DNA of 20,044 bases, from IMG/VR virus record IMGVR_UViG_3300027782_000465, positions 1 to 20,044 of that record. One strand, written 5' to 3'. The notes beneath the pieces were generated by a model. It saw only the letters and a program-made list of their open reading frames with translations, was not told the origin of the DNA and did not search any database. Position numbers and translations under genes: made by a program. The first letter of the stretch is position 1; each line of letters starts with the position of its first letter. Source of the stretch: a virus. Below are positions 4,179 through 9,349 of this stretch, piece by piece.

Positions 4179-4321
4179 ACTTTCTCACCCCCGATGATCT
4201 CAACAATCTCATTCGTCTGGTTGAGGATAACAATCAGTACAACGACGATGATGATAAAGAGTTCTGGGATGATGTGCTGATTAGGTTACAACAAACCTAT
4301 CGGCACTGCCTGGATGAGTGA
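4175..4321 (+). CDS. Acidic 48-aa hypothetical protein
   Basis: MNFLTPDDLNNLIRLVED is followed by an Asn/Asp-rich loop (NNQYNDDDDKEF) and a helix (WDDVLIRLQQTYRHCLDE), 48 residues. The order helix, polar loop, helix and the MNF start resemble the 65-aa protein at 199-396. The gene starts in an ATGA overlap. Its stop codon (4319-4321) supplies the first bases of a hairpin stem. No function is known. Confidence 0.6.
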   Translation: MNFLTPDDLNNLIRLVEDNNQYNDDDDKEFWDDVLIRLQQTYRHCLDE

Positions 4322-4337
4322 CAGTTGAGAGACTGTC
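4320..4337 (+). terminator. Stop-codon hairpin GACAGT-N6-ACTGTC, copy 1
   Basis: GACAGT (4320-4325) and ACTGTC (4332-4337) pair perfectly around TGAGAG. The first two stem bases are the GA of the TGA stop. CCACCAA follows. Copies with the same geometry start at 5929 and 6541. A -10-like CATACT (4370-4375, preceded by TGC) lies downstream and would serve the next gene. Confidence 0.6.
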
Positions 4338-4381
4338 CACCAACTGACCCAAACCCCCCGATTCCGTGCCATACTAACAGT

Positions 4382-5275
4382 ATGAAAAACACACACCTAG
4401 AACACGCCGAAGATTCCATCCTGACGGGTGACCTTTCAGTATTAGATTGGTTCGTGAATCCTGGTCATCTCAGCGTTAAGATTGATGGCGCCCCTGCTAT
4501 AGTCTGGGGTCGCAATCCTGCCACTGGAAACTTCTTCGTGGGCACCAAAAGTGTCTTCAACAAAGTTAAAATCAAAATCAACGAATCTCATGATGAAATT
4601 GATGCGAACCACAATGGTCAAGTTGCAAAAATTCTTCACGATTGTTTTGATTGCCTACCTCATACAGACACCATTTATCAGGGGGACTTTATTGGGTTTG
4701 GTGGATTTTCTGAATACACCCCCAACACCATCACCTATCTCTTCCGTGAGGTAATTTATCAGAAAATTATCATCGCACCTCACACTTGCTACTATGCTGA
4801 GAGCGACCTTCGTGACGCTGTAGCGATGCCTGATCGTAGCATCTGGACTGATACCGACACGGTGAAGTTTGTGCAACCTACTGCCTCTATCTTTGCTGGT
4901 GCAGAATACTTTGCAGACCTTAAAGATGTGTGCAAGTTTGCTAAGGTGATGGCACTTGGCGTTGAGTTTGTAACTGCCAAACAATCGGCACAAATCAAAC
5001 AACAACTGAACGCTTGCATTCGTGAAGGTAAAGAGGTCAATCCTGATGACTTTGAGAATCCTAACCTGATTAGTTTCTGGAAGTTGGTGAAGTCTATCAA
5101 AGAGGATGCATTATACCTTTGCCGTAATGATGGTCCCGCAGCATACATCAACGGCAACAGAATCGATGCCGAAGGTTATGTGATGACAAATGACTTCGGT
5201 ATGTTTAAGTTGGTCAATCGTGAGGTCTTCGCTTATGCTAACTTCAATCACGGGAGGTTCCAGTGTGCCAATTGA
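4382..5275 (+). CDS. Putative covalent nucleotidyltransferase (ligase-fold, KxDG)
   Basis: The 297-residue protein from ATG 4382 begins MKNTHLEHAEDSIL. It carries SVKIDGAPAIVWGR at residues 31-44, where K33-I-D35-G36 fits motif I of the ATP-dependent ligase/capping-enzyme superfamily, in which the Lys becomes nucleotidylated. YQGDFIGFGG (99-108) stands where motif III is expected. DAEGYVMTND (262-271) fits motif IV (EGxV), and FKLV (275-278, K276) fits motif V. This order and spacing support a nucleotidyltransferase core without an obvious C-terminal OB domain. T4-like phages have a family of such KxDG-AP proteins, which I believe is filed under a DUF (possibly DUF6267), of unproven activity. 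The substrate may be RNA or DNA ends or a protein. The product is presumably cytoplasmic. The gene stands alone between two hairpins, directly before a MutH-like nuclease gene. Confidence 0.65.
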   Translation: MKNTHLEHAEDSILTGDLSVLDWFVNPGHLSVKIDGAPAIVWGRNPATGNFFVGTKSVFNKVKIKINESHDEIDANHNGQVAKILHDCFDCLPHTDTIYQGDFIGFGGFSEYTPNTITYLFREVIYQKIIIAPHTCYYAESDLRDAVAMPDRSIWTDTDTVKFVQPTASIFAGAEYFADLKDVCKFAKVMALGVEFVTAKQSAQIKQQLNACIREGKEVNPDDFENPNLISFWKLVKSIKEDALYLCRNDGPAAYINGNRIDAEGYVMTNDFGMFKLVNREVFAYANFNHGRFQCAN

Positions 5276-5286
5276 TAAGGTGGCAC
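5265..5286 (+). terminator. Hairpin, GTGCCA-N10-TGGCAC family, copy 3
   Basis: GTGCCA (5265-5270) pairs perfectly with TGGCAC (5281-5286). The TGA stop of the ligase-like gene (5273-5275) lies in the loop. The loop ends AAGG as in copy 2, and CACCCCTAG follows. Confidence 0.6.
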
Positions 5287-5293
5287 AGCACCC

Positions 5294-5322
5294 CTAGCAG
5301 GGTACCTCATAGGGTCTACAAT
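5294..5322 (+). promoter_or_regulatory. Probable promoter of the MutH-like gene
   Basis: TCTACAAT gives a good -10 (TACAAT, 5317-5322). The -35 position holds CTAGCA, a weak match. CCCCTAG also occurs at about the same distance before the -10 at 3899, so the CTAG block may itself matter. Confidence 0.45.
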
Positions 5323-5345
5323 ACATTCAACAAGCAACCCACCCC

Positions 5346-5930
5346 ATGCTTAACACCTTTCAAGTCGCTGCTCAATTGAAGGTCACCGACTTTGACGCAT
5401 TCCCCAAACCTGCAAAGAACAAAGGATCGCGTGGGCAATTGATTGAAACTGCCCTGGGCATTCCTAACAGTTCCAACCTCAAAGATTTGGTGGACGGTGA
5501 ACTTAAGACTTTCACAGTTGGTGAGTCTATTGCCGTCACACAATTAAAGCACTGCCTCTCCGAAATTATTGAAGACGGTGTAACTTTTGCCGATAGTAAG
5601 GTTGGAGAAAAACTCTCTCAAACCATCTACGTTGGATTCACCCGCTCCAACGATTATGTCGGCACCGCTGTTCTGAATCCTGAAACTCACCCCGAACACT
5701 ATCAGGAATTGGTAGAGGATTACCAGTTCATTTGTGACACCATCCGCACCCTCTTTGATGCTGGCAAAGAACTTGGCACCGTTACTGGTCCTAACGGTCT
5801 GCTGCAAATCCGCACCAAAGCATCTAAAACCAATGGGCGCTATGTTCCTCTAACCTTTGCAGGAGTAACATTAAAGAATAAAGGCATGGCATTCTACCTC
5901 TGCGGCAAGTTCGGCAAAGAGGTGGTGTGA
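5346..5930 (+). CDS. MutH/Sau3AI-family endonuclease
   Basis: The 194-residue protein matches MutH by eye along most of its length. KGSRGQLIETALG (26-38) corresponds to the first catalytic Glu block of MutH, here E34. DLVDGELKTF (47-56) gives the D-(x)-ExK motif, with D47 or D50, E52 and K54. LLQIRTKAS (152-160) parallels the MutH block YLQIRPKA, and AFYLCGKFGK (182-191) parallels its C-terminal FYLKKNF. MutH nicks unmethylated GATC strands in mismatch repair, and Sau3AI is a GATC restriction enzyme of the same fold. In a phage, host DNA breakdown, strand nicking or exclusion of rivals are possible. The target site cannot be read from the sequence. No adjacent methyltransferase is present, so if it cuts GATC the phage DNA must be protected otherwise. 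The spacing D47 to E52 is shorter than in E. coli MutH. Confidence 0.75.
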   Translation: MLNTFQVAAQLKVTDFDAFPKPAKNKGSRGQLIETALGIPNSSNLKDLVDGELKTFTVGESIAVTQLKHCLSEIIEDGVTFADSKVGEKLSQTIYVGFTRSNDYVGTAVLNPETHPEHYQELVEDYQFICDTIRTLFDAGKELGTVTGPNGLLQIRTKASKTNGRYVPLTFAGVTLKNKGMAFYLCGKFGKEVV

Positions 5931-5946
5931 CAGTTGGGGGACTGTC
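5929..5946 (+). terminator. Stop-codon hairpin GACAGT-N6-ACTGTC, copy 2
   Basis: GACAGT (5929-5934) and ACTGTC (5941-5946) pair perfectly around TGGGGG. The stem starts with the GA of the TGA at 5928-5930, as in copy 1. CCACCAA follows, then a small ACCCC/GGGGT hairpin (5962-5976), then the -10-like TGCCATACT, and a leader CCAAACGGAGCACC with a GGAG ribosome binding site before ATG 6012. Confidence 0.6.
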
Positions 5947-6011
5947 CACCAATCACCCCAAACCCCCTCACGGGGTGCCATACTTAACAAGTCAACCAAA
6001 CGGAGCACCTC

Positions 6012-6338
6012 ATGCGCAAAATCGAACGCCAAATGAACGCTGCCATCACTGCCAAAAGTGATTGGAAGTCTGGCAATACTGAAGTTCACTTCTGCGATGG
6101 TGTGAGTTTTGTATTCCTTCACGGCAATATGATTGCTCAGGTTGGTGATAACTTTGTGAGGTTGTTTGACGGTGGGTTTCAATCTCATACCACCAAATCC
6201 CGTCTGAATGCTATTCTTCAGGGGCACGGATTGCCCGGTGAATGTGTATTCCAAAAGCAGTGGACTTGGTTTGTTAATCTTAAGACTGGCAACGGTATTG
6301 CAACTGTTCCCTTCTTCTCCTCCATGCGCCTGGCATAA
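6012..6338 (+). CDS. Conserved cyanophage hypothetical protein, 108 aa
   Basis: MRKIERQMNAAITAKSDW is followed by SGNTEVHFCDGVSFVFLHGN, then QVGDNFVRLFDGGFQSHTTK and SRLNAILQGHGLPGE, ending in VPFFSSMRLA. Alternating beta strands with a central helix are likely. I recall this family (MRKIE..MN, SGNT, LFDGGW/FQS.TTKSRLNAIL) as widespread in marine cyanomyoviruses with no function assigned. GGAG at about 6002-6005 supports the ATG. The gene is probably a single transcription unit, or is cotranscribed with the 45-aa gene at 6405. Confidence 0.8.
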   Translation: MRKIERQMNAAITAKSDWKSGNTEVHFCDGVSFVFLHGNMIAQVGDNFVRLFDGGFQSHTTKSRLNAILQGHGLPGECVFQKQWTWFVNLKTGNGIATVPFFSSMRLA

Positions 6339-6404
6339 CCTCAAAGAGAATGGGATGCGCTCTAAAGACACCCTAACTCAAACCACACTAACTAACACAA
6401 ACTC

Positions 6405-6542
6405 ATGACTTTTGAACTTGCCTCTGCTCTCCTGAATCGCGCTGCTAATGGTGACGAACTCCTGCAGATTCTGGATTCTATCTCCGCTGACAATGAGGCG
6501 GGCACTGTAACAGATAGCGATGGCACCCCCATCATCTGGTGA
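6405..6542 (+). CDS. Hypothetical 45-aa helical protein
   Basis: MTFELASALLNRAANGDELL is followed by QILDSISADNEAG and the end DSDGTPIIW. Two helices are probable. I recall cyanophage relatives with the layout L.LL.RG.NG.Q.LQILD.I, again without function. No clear ribosome binding site is visible in the A/C-rich leader. The TGA stop (6540-6542) opens the third stop-codon hairpin, the same arrangement seen after two genes upstream, which supports this as a real gene. Confidence 0.65.
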   Translation: MTFELASALLNRAANGDELLQILDSISADNEAGTVTDSDGTPIIW

Positions 6543-6585
6543 CAATCCGCCAACTGTCCACCCCCTGCCGGATTCGGTGGGGGGT
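6541..6585 (+). terminator. Stop-codon hairpin copy 3 plus G+C-rich hairpin
   Basis: GACAAT (6541-6546) and ACTGTC (6553-6558) form a 6-6-6 hairpin with one mismatch, starting in the TGA stop as in the other two copies. It runs into a second stem at 6560-6585: ACCCCC-TG-CCG, loop GATT, CGG-TG-GGGGGT, eleven pairs of which two are G-T. No T-run follows. The leader then repeats CCAAACGGAGCA before ATG 6625. Confidence 0.55.
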
Positions 6586-6624
6586 TGCCTGTAGGATAAG
6601 GAAGAACCAAACGGAGCAACCCCG

Positions 6625-6888
6625 ATGACCGCCAACACCTACAACGGTTGGGCAAATTACCAGACCTGGAACGCTGCCCTCTGGATTGGCAACGATGAGT
6701 TCCTCTACAACACCGCTAAGGCATGTGTTGAGTACTGCGGCGCCGATGAGACCCCCTGGCAAAAATTCGTCCGTTGCATGACTGATGGGCAGATTGGGCG
6801 GATGCTGGGGCAGACCCGCGACGGGGTGAAGTGGAACGACCCCGCAATCGATGAGGCAGAGATGCTGGAGATGATGGGAGACCTCTAG
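6625..6888 (+). CDS. YNGWxNYxTW-family small phage protein
   Basis: The 87-residue protein has the start MTANTYNGWANYQTWNAALW and then IGNDEFLYNTAKACVEYCG. The YNGWxNYxTWNxALWIxND signature marks a family common in phages and some mobile elements, which I believe carries a DUF number (possibly DUF7249) and no known biochemical role. The rest is helical and acidic (GVKWNDPAIDEAEMLEMMGDL). GGAG at about 6614-6617 supports the ATG. Base use is much richer in G+C than in the late genes downstream. Confidence 0.75.
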   Translation: MTANTYNGWANYQTWNAALWIGNDEFLYNTAKACVEYCGADETPWQKFVRCMTDGQIGRMLGQTRDGVKWNDPAIDEAEMLEMMGDL

Positions 6889-6899
6889 GGGTTCGCCCC
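6888..6899 (+). terminator. Small hairpin GGGG-TTCG-CCCC
   Basis: A perfect four-pair stem with a TTCG tetraloop begins at the last base of the TAG stop (6886-6888). It has no T-run. It is another example of a hairpin set on a stop codon in this stretch, though of a different sequence. Confidence 0.4.
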
Positions 6900-6904
6900 A
6901 TCCG

Positions 6905-6913
6905 TGCTACAAT
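6905..6913 (+). promoter_or_regulatory. Extended -10 TGC-TACAAT
   Basis: TGC (6905-6907) plus TACAAT (6908-6913) forms an extended -10, 27 bases before ATG 6940. The -35 position shows only CTAGGG-like bases, so the extended -10 probably carries recognition. Confidence 0.5.
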
Positions 6914-6939
6914 TAACCCGTACCAAACGACCCAAACCG

Positions 6940-7206
6940 ATGGCACTCTACAACCAAGCAACCGACCTCGTGACCCGTCAGACCGTATGGGTGGGCACCA
7001 AGGTGAGCAACCTTCCCAAATGGAACGGAGACGAATTGGTGGAATCGGGCAAAGGTCAGGCGAACTCTCATACCCGTGGATGGCAGGATGATGGTCTGCC
7101 CTCTGCTGAGTTGGCAGACATGCACACCTCATGGCAGGGGTGGACCGGTCCTGGTCACCGCTACTATTGCAACCCGGAGGCAGGGCGCCGGTCGTTCCCT
7201 GCCTGA
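6940..7206 (+). CDS. Hypothetical 88-aa protein
   Basis: The protein MALYNQATDLVTRQTVWVG continues TKVSNLPKWNGDEL, then HTRGWQDDGLPSAEL and WQGWTGPGHRYYCNPEAG. It is rich in Trp and Gly and appears compact and beta-rich. No family is recognised. A longer frame from TTG 6904 would cover the -10 element, so ATG 6940 is used. G+C is about 60-65%, the highest coding stretch in the window. Strong G+C hairpins follow the stop. Transfer from a G+C-rich host is possible. Confidence 0.6.
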   Translation: MALYNQATDLVTRQTVWVGTKVSNLPKWNGDELVESGKGQANSHTRGWQDDGLPSAELADMHTSWQGWTGPGHRYYCNPEAGRRSFPA

Positions 7207-7217
7207 GGTCACCCGCC

Positions 7218-7243
7218 GCCCCTCACGAATATGCGTGGGGGGC
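7218..7243 (+). terminator. 10-pair hairpin after the 88-aa gene
   Basis: GCCCCTCACG (7218-7227) pairs with CGTGGGGGGC (7234-7243) with one G-T pair and the loop AATATG. It starts 12 bases after the stop. It is followed by AGTCGTTCG, not a T-run, so termination may need other factors. Confidence 0.55.
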
Positions 7244-7270
7244 AGTCGTTCGTGATTGGCAGTCTCATGG

Positions 7271-7297
7271 GGGGCGCCCCCGTCGCCGTCGCGCCCC
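7271..7297 (+). terminator. 7-pair G+C hairpin
   Basis: GGGGCGC (7271-7277) pairs exactly with GCGCCCC (7291-7297) across a 13-base loop. It is followed by GTATATAAAAACG, a partly A/T tract. Together with the hairpin at 7218 it makes a plausible end to the early-type region. Confidence 0.5.
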
Positions 7298-7420
7298 GTA
7301 TATAAAAACGCACCACTACCCTAAGCTATAAACGACCCAAATCGACTTGTATATATCTCTCTAGTTAAAAAAATTCCTGATGCTATATAACTTTGAAAAA
7401 GGTTAATTATAATACAAAAA

Positions 7421-7591
7421 ATGCAAAAAAATTCCGAGGAAATTTTTGAACACGTACAGGTCGATCCAATTACAGGGAAGTACTTTATTTTTCTTCCAGA
7501 GCAAATTATGAATGAATTTGAGTGGTATGAAGATACGGAAATCCGAATGTCTATGGATGGAGAGGACCTGATTCTTTCAGAAAGAGACTGA
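7421..7591 (+). CDS. Small AbrB-like protein, hypothetical
   Basis: The 56-residue protein reads MQKNSEEIFEHVQVDPITGK, then YFIFLPEQIMNEFEWYEDTE and IRMSMDGEDLILSERD. The order beta, PITG turn, beta, PEQIMNEF helix, WYEDTEIRMSMDGEDLIL hairpin is that of a SpoVT/AbrB-type DNA-binding half barrel, where small dimers bind operator DNA. I recall cyanophage proteins with the same layout (VQVDP.TG.Y...LPE.I.NE..WYEGT) with no tested role. It may be a transcription regulator at the border of the early and late regions. It is acidic for a DNA binder, so confidence in function is low. Confidence 0.7.
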   Translation: MQKNSEEIFEHVQVDPITGKYFIFLPEQIMNEFEWYEDTEIRMSMDGEDLILSERD

Positions 7592-7620
7592 TTGACAGAT
7601 GCTACATAATGGTGTATGAT
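7592..7620 (+). promoter_or_regulatory. Near-consensus sigma70 promoter
   Basis: TTGACA (7592-7597), exactly 17 bases, then TATGAT (7615-7620). Transcription would start near 7627, giving a leader of about 17 bases before ATG 7644. It directly follows the stop of the AbrB-like gene and is the best host-type promoter in the window. Confidence 0.75.
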
Positions 7621-7643
7621 ATGAAAGTAAACAACTTATCTTT

Positions 7644-8396
7644 ATGGCTAAAGGATTTACAGTAAAAGCAAAGGCGCCCGTAGCGTCATCACAACAACAA
7701 GAATGGGATTATGATCTAGCAAAAGAGATGGTACGAGGCAAATCAATTGTCTTTTGTCTTCCTGGTCGCGGAGTTTCATATACCTACCTAAAGAGTTTTG
7801 TACAACTCTGTTTTGATTTGGTACAGGCAGGAGCAAGTATTCAAATCTCACAAGACTATTCATCGATGGTCAATTTTGCACGATGCAAGTGTTTAGGTGC
7901 AAATGTACTTCGTGGACCAAAGCAAGTTCCTTGGGATGGTAAACTTCCATACGATTGGCAACTTTGGATTGACTCTGACATTGTATTCAATACTGAAAAG
8001 TTTTGGCAACTTATTCTAATCGATAAGGATATTGCTGCTGGTTGGTATGCAACTGAAGATGGGCACACTACATCAGTTGCTCACTGGTTGGAAGAGGATG
8101 ATTTCCGCAATAATGGTGGAGTCATGAATCATGAAACTGTTGAAAGTATTTCCAAGCGTCGCAAACCTTTCACAGTAGACTATACTGGTTTTGGGTGGGT
8201 TTTGATTAAGAAGGGAGTCTTTGAGAATCTTGAATATCCTTGGTTTGCTCCTAAGATGCAAGTCTTTGAATCTGGTGAGGTTCAGGATATGTGTGGAGAA
8301 GATGTATCCTTCTGTTTGGATGCAAAGGAAGCAGGATTCGAAATTTGGTGCGACCCTCGTATCAGAGTTGGTCACGAAAAGACACGAGTAATCTGA
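7644..8396 (+). CDS. GT-A fold glycosyltransferase (family 2-like)
   Basis: The 250-residue protein has a start KSIVFCLPGRGVSYTYLKS (33-51) typical of the first beta strand of GT-A enzymes. WIDSDIVF (108-115) carries a DxD motif (D110-S-D112) for metal and sugar nucleotide binding, and GEDVSFCLDAKEAGFEIWCD (218-237) followed by H244 is the GED..F..A...G motif near the acceptor site. Such enzymes transfer a sugar from a nucleotide donor to a glycan, protein or modified base. In a phage, targets could be virion glycoproteins, host lipopolysaccharide or DNA. No signal peptide or membrane segment is seen. It is preceded by a strong sigma70 promoter and followed closely by two small genes, with which it is probably cotranscribed. 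Confidence 0.72.
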   Translation: MAKGFTVKAKAPVASSQQQEWDYDLAKEMVRGKSIVFCLPGRGVSYTYLKSFVQLCFDLVQAGASIQISQDYSSMVNFARCKCLGANVLRGPKQVPWDGKLPYDWQLWIDSDIVFNTEKFWQLILIDKDIAAGWYATEDGHTTSVAHWLEEDDFRNNGGVMNHETVESISKRRKPFTVDYTGFGWVLIKKGVFENLEYPWFAPKMQVFESGEVQDMCGEDVSFCLDAKEAGFEIWCDPRIRVGHEKTRVI

Positions 8397-8401
8397 TTTG
8401 A

Positions 8402-8563
8402 ATGTCTAACGAATTATACAATATTCTCTGTAAGGGACGTAAGATTTACTCGAATCTTACAGAGACTGAATACTTCAATACTATGGAGGATCTGGCAGAT
8501 GAATTTTATCAGACAGGTTCTCCAAGTCCAAATGAAATTGAAACTGAAATTATAGGAGAATAA
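8402..8563 (+). CDS. Conserved small hypothetical protein, 53 aa
   Basis: MSNELYNILCKGRKIYSNLT is followed by EYFNTMEDLADEFYQTGSPS and the end IETEIIGE. The pattern ELY...C.GR..Y.NLT..EYF..MEDLA.EFYQTGSP is one I recall from many cyanomyoviruses, where it lies near the baseplate genes. No role is known. It lies five bases after the glycosyltransferase stop and two bases before the next ATG, so these genes form an operon. Confidence 0.75.
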   Translation: MSNELYNILCKGRKIYSNLTETEYFNTMEDLADEFYQTGSPSPNEIETEIIGE

Positions 8564-8565
8564 TT

Positions 8566-8709
8566 ATGGCTAAGCGCCCCTCATTAACTAGCAACGCTAC
8601 TATTGCATCAAAACCAAAGAATACTCGCCAAGGTGATGGATCTAATACTAAGTATGCCGCTACTTCTCGTAACTCGGCTCGCAAGAAGTATAGGGGTCAA
8701 GGTAGGTAA
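8566..8709 (+). CDS. Small basic protein, 47 aa
   Basis: MAKRPSLTSNATIASKPKNT is followed by RQGDGSNTKYAATSRNSARK and KYRGQGR. It has 12 Lys/Arg and one Asp by count and few hydrophobic residues, so it is likely unstructured and nucleic-acid-binding or a ribosome- or virion-associated peptide. I recall close relatives in cyanophages ending KKYRGQG with no function. GGAG at 8555-8558 gives good spacing to the ATG. Its TAA overlaps the next ATG (TAATG). Confidence 0.75.
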   Translation: MAKRPSLTSNATIASKPKNTRQGDGSNTKYAATSRNSARKKYRGQGR

Positions 8710-9308
8710 TGTATCATTTAGATGGTAAAGATGAATGGAATCATATTCATCAAGACGATCTATGGATTTATAATAAACTCTTTCTAAGTCGGGTTTTAGG
8801 ATATAACTGTGGTCCTGTTGGGACTCCAGTTCCTAAACCTGACTTTTATATTGTTCGCCCCTCTTTTAATTTACTTGGTATGAGTCGTTTTGCTCGTCTT
8901 GAGTTTGTTTATAAATGGACAGATAGATTTCATCCATCAGAATTTTGGTGTGAAGTTTTTGATGGAGAGCACTTAAGCGTTGATTTTAAAAATGGTCAGG
9001 CAGAATTAGTAGTAAGAGGAGAAAAAGAAAGTGATGATCTTCTTTACAAATGGAGAAAATGGGAAAAAATAGAACAAAAAGTTGAGTTTCCTTCAGTTCT
9101 ATCAAAATTAAAAGGAAATTATGAATGGATTAACTGTGAATTTATTGATGGAAATCTAATTGAAGTTCATTTTCGCCAAAATCCTAACTTTAGATATAAT
9201 AATACTGTAGCAATACCAGTATGGAATGATGATAAAATTGAAAATATGAAAGATTATACCTTTATAGATGATAAAGAATATCATCGTAAGGGTTTTTATG
9301 TAAAATAA
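8709..9308 (+). CDS. Conserved phage hypothetical protein, 199 aa
   Basis: MYHLDGKDEWNHIHQDDLWI is followed by a block KPDFYIVRPSFNLLGMSRFA (residues about 43-62). The rest is a mix of beta strands and charged segments, with the end DKEYHRKGFYVK. The FYIVRP..NLLGM..FA block is its most distinctive part and I associate it with uncharacterised proteins of T4-like cyanophages. No catalytic motif can be named. A distant ATP-grasp relation has crossed my mind because of the RP..N..GM pattern, but I cannot support it. It is coupled to the basic 47-aa gene through TAATG. A late promoter-like site overlaps its stop codon. Confidence 0.7.
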   Translation: MYHLDGKDEWNHIHQDDLWIYNKLFLSRVLGYNCGPVGTPVPKPDFYIVRPSFNLLGMSRFARLEFVYKWTDRFHPSEFWCEVFDGEHLSVDFKNGQAELVVRGEKESDDLLYKWRKWEKIEQKVEFPSVLSKLKGNYEWINCEFIDGNLIEVHFRQNPNFRYNNTVAIPVWNDDKIENMKDYTFIDDKEYHRKGFYVK

Positions 9309-9311
9309 ATA
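9304..9311 (+). promoter_or_regulatory. Late promoter-like AATAAATA before speD
   Basis: AATAAATA at 9304-9311 fits the NATAAATA form described for T4-like late promoters (T4 consensus TATAAATA). It overlaps the upstream stop and lies 39 bases before the speD ATG. In such an A/T-rich region a chance match is possible. Confidence 0.45.
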
Positions 9312-9349
9312 TTTTTAATACTATTCTTACCGAATTGGAAAGTTTTTCA

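Larger units (their letters stand above)
7207..7420. other. Intergenic junction with sharp base-composition change
   Basis: The first 90 bases are very G+C-rich and hold two strong hairpins. From about 7300 the sequence turns A/T-rich and remains so to the end of the window. TATAAT at 7408-7413 lies too close to ATG 7421 for a normal leader, and I see no convincing -35. No gene is visible here. Confidence 0.6.

Noticed and set aside
4442-5157. Minus-strand frames opposite the ligase-like gene, and similar minus-strand frames at 5544-5807, 5871-6371 and 6716-7132
   Set aside because: They are complements of well-supported plus-strand genes, have no promoter or ribosome binding site, and have no recognisable motifs.
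6208-6408. Plus-strand frame overlapping the 108-aa gene
   Set aside because: It is a shifted reading of the end of a clearly conserved protein and its own sequence has no coding features.
7408-7413. TATAAT as the promoter of the AbrB-like gene
   Set aside because: It is seven bases from the start codon and has no -35. It would require an almost leaderless message. Kept only as a remark.
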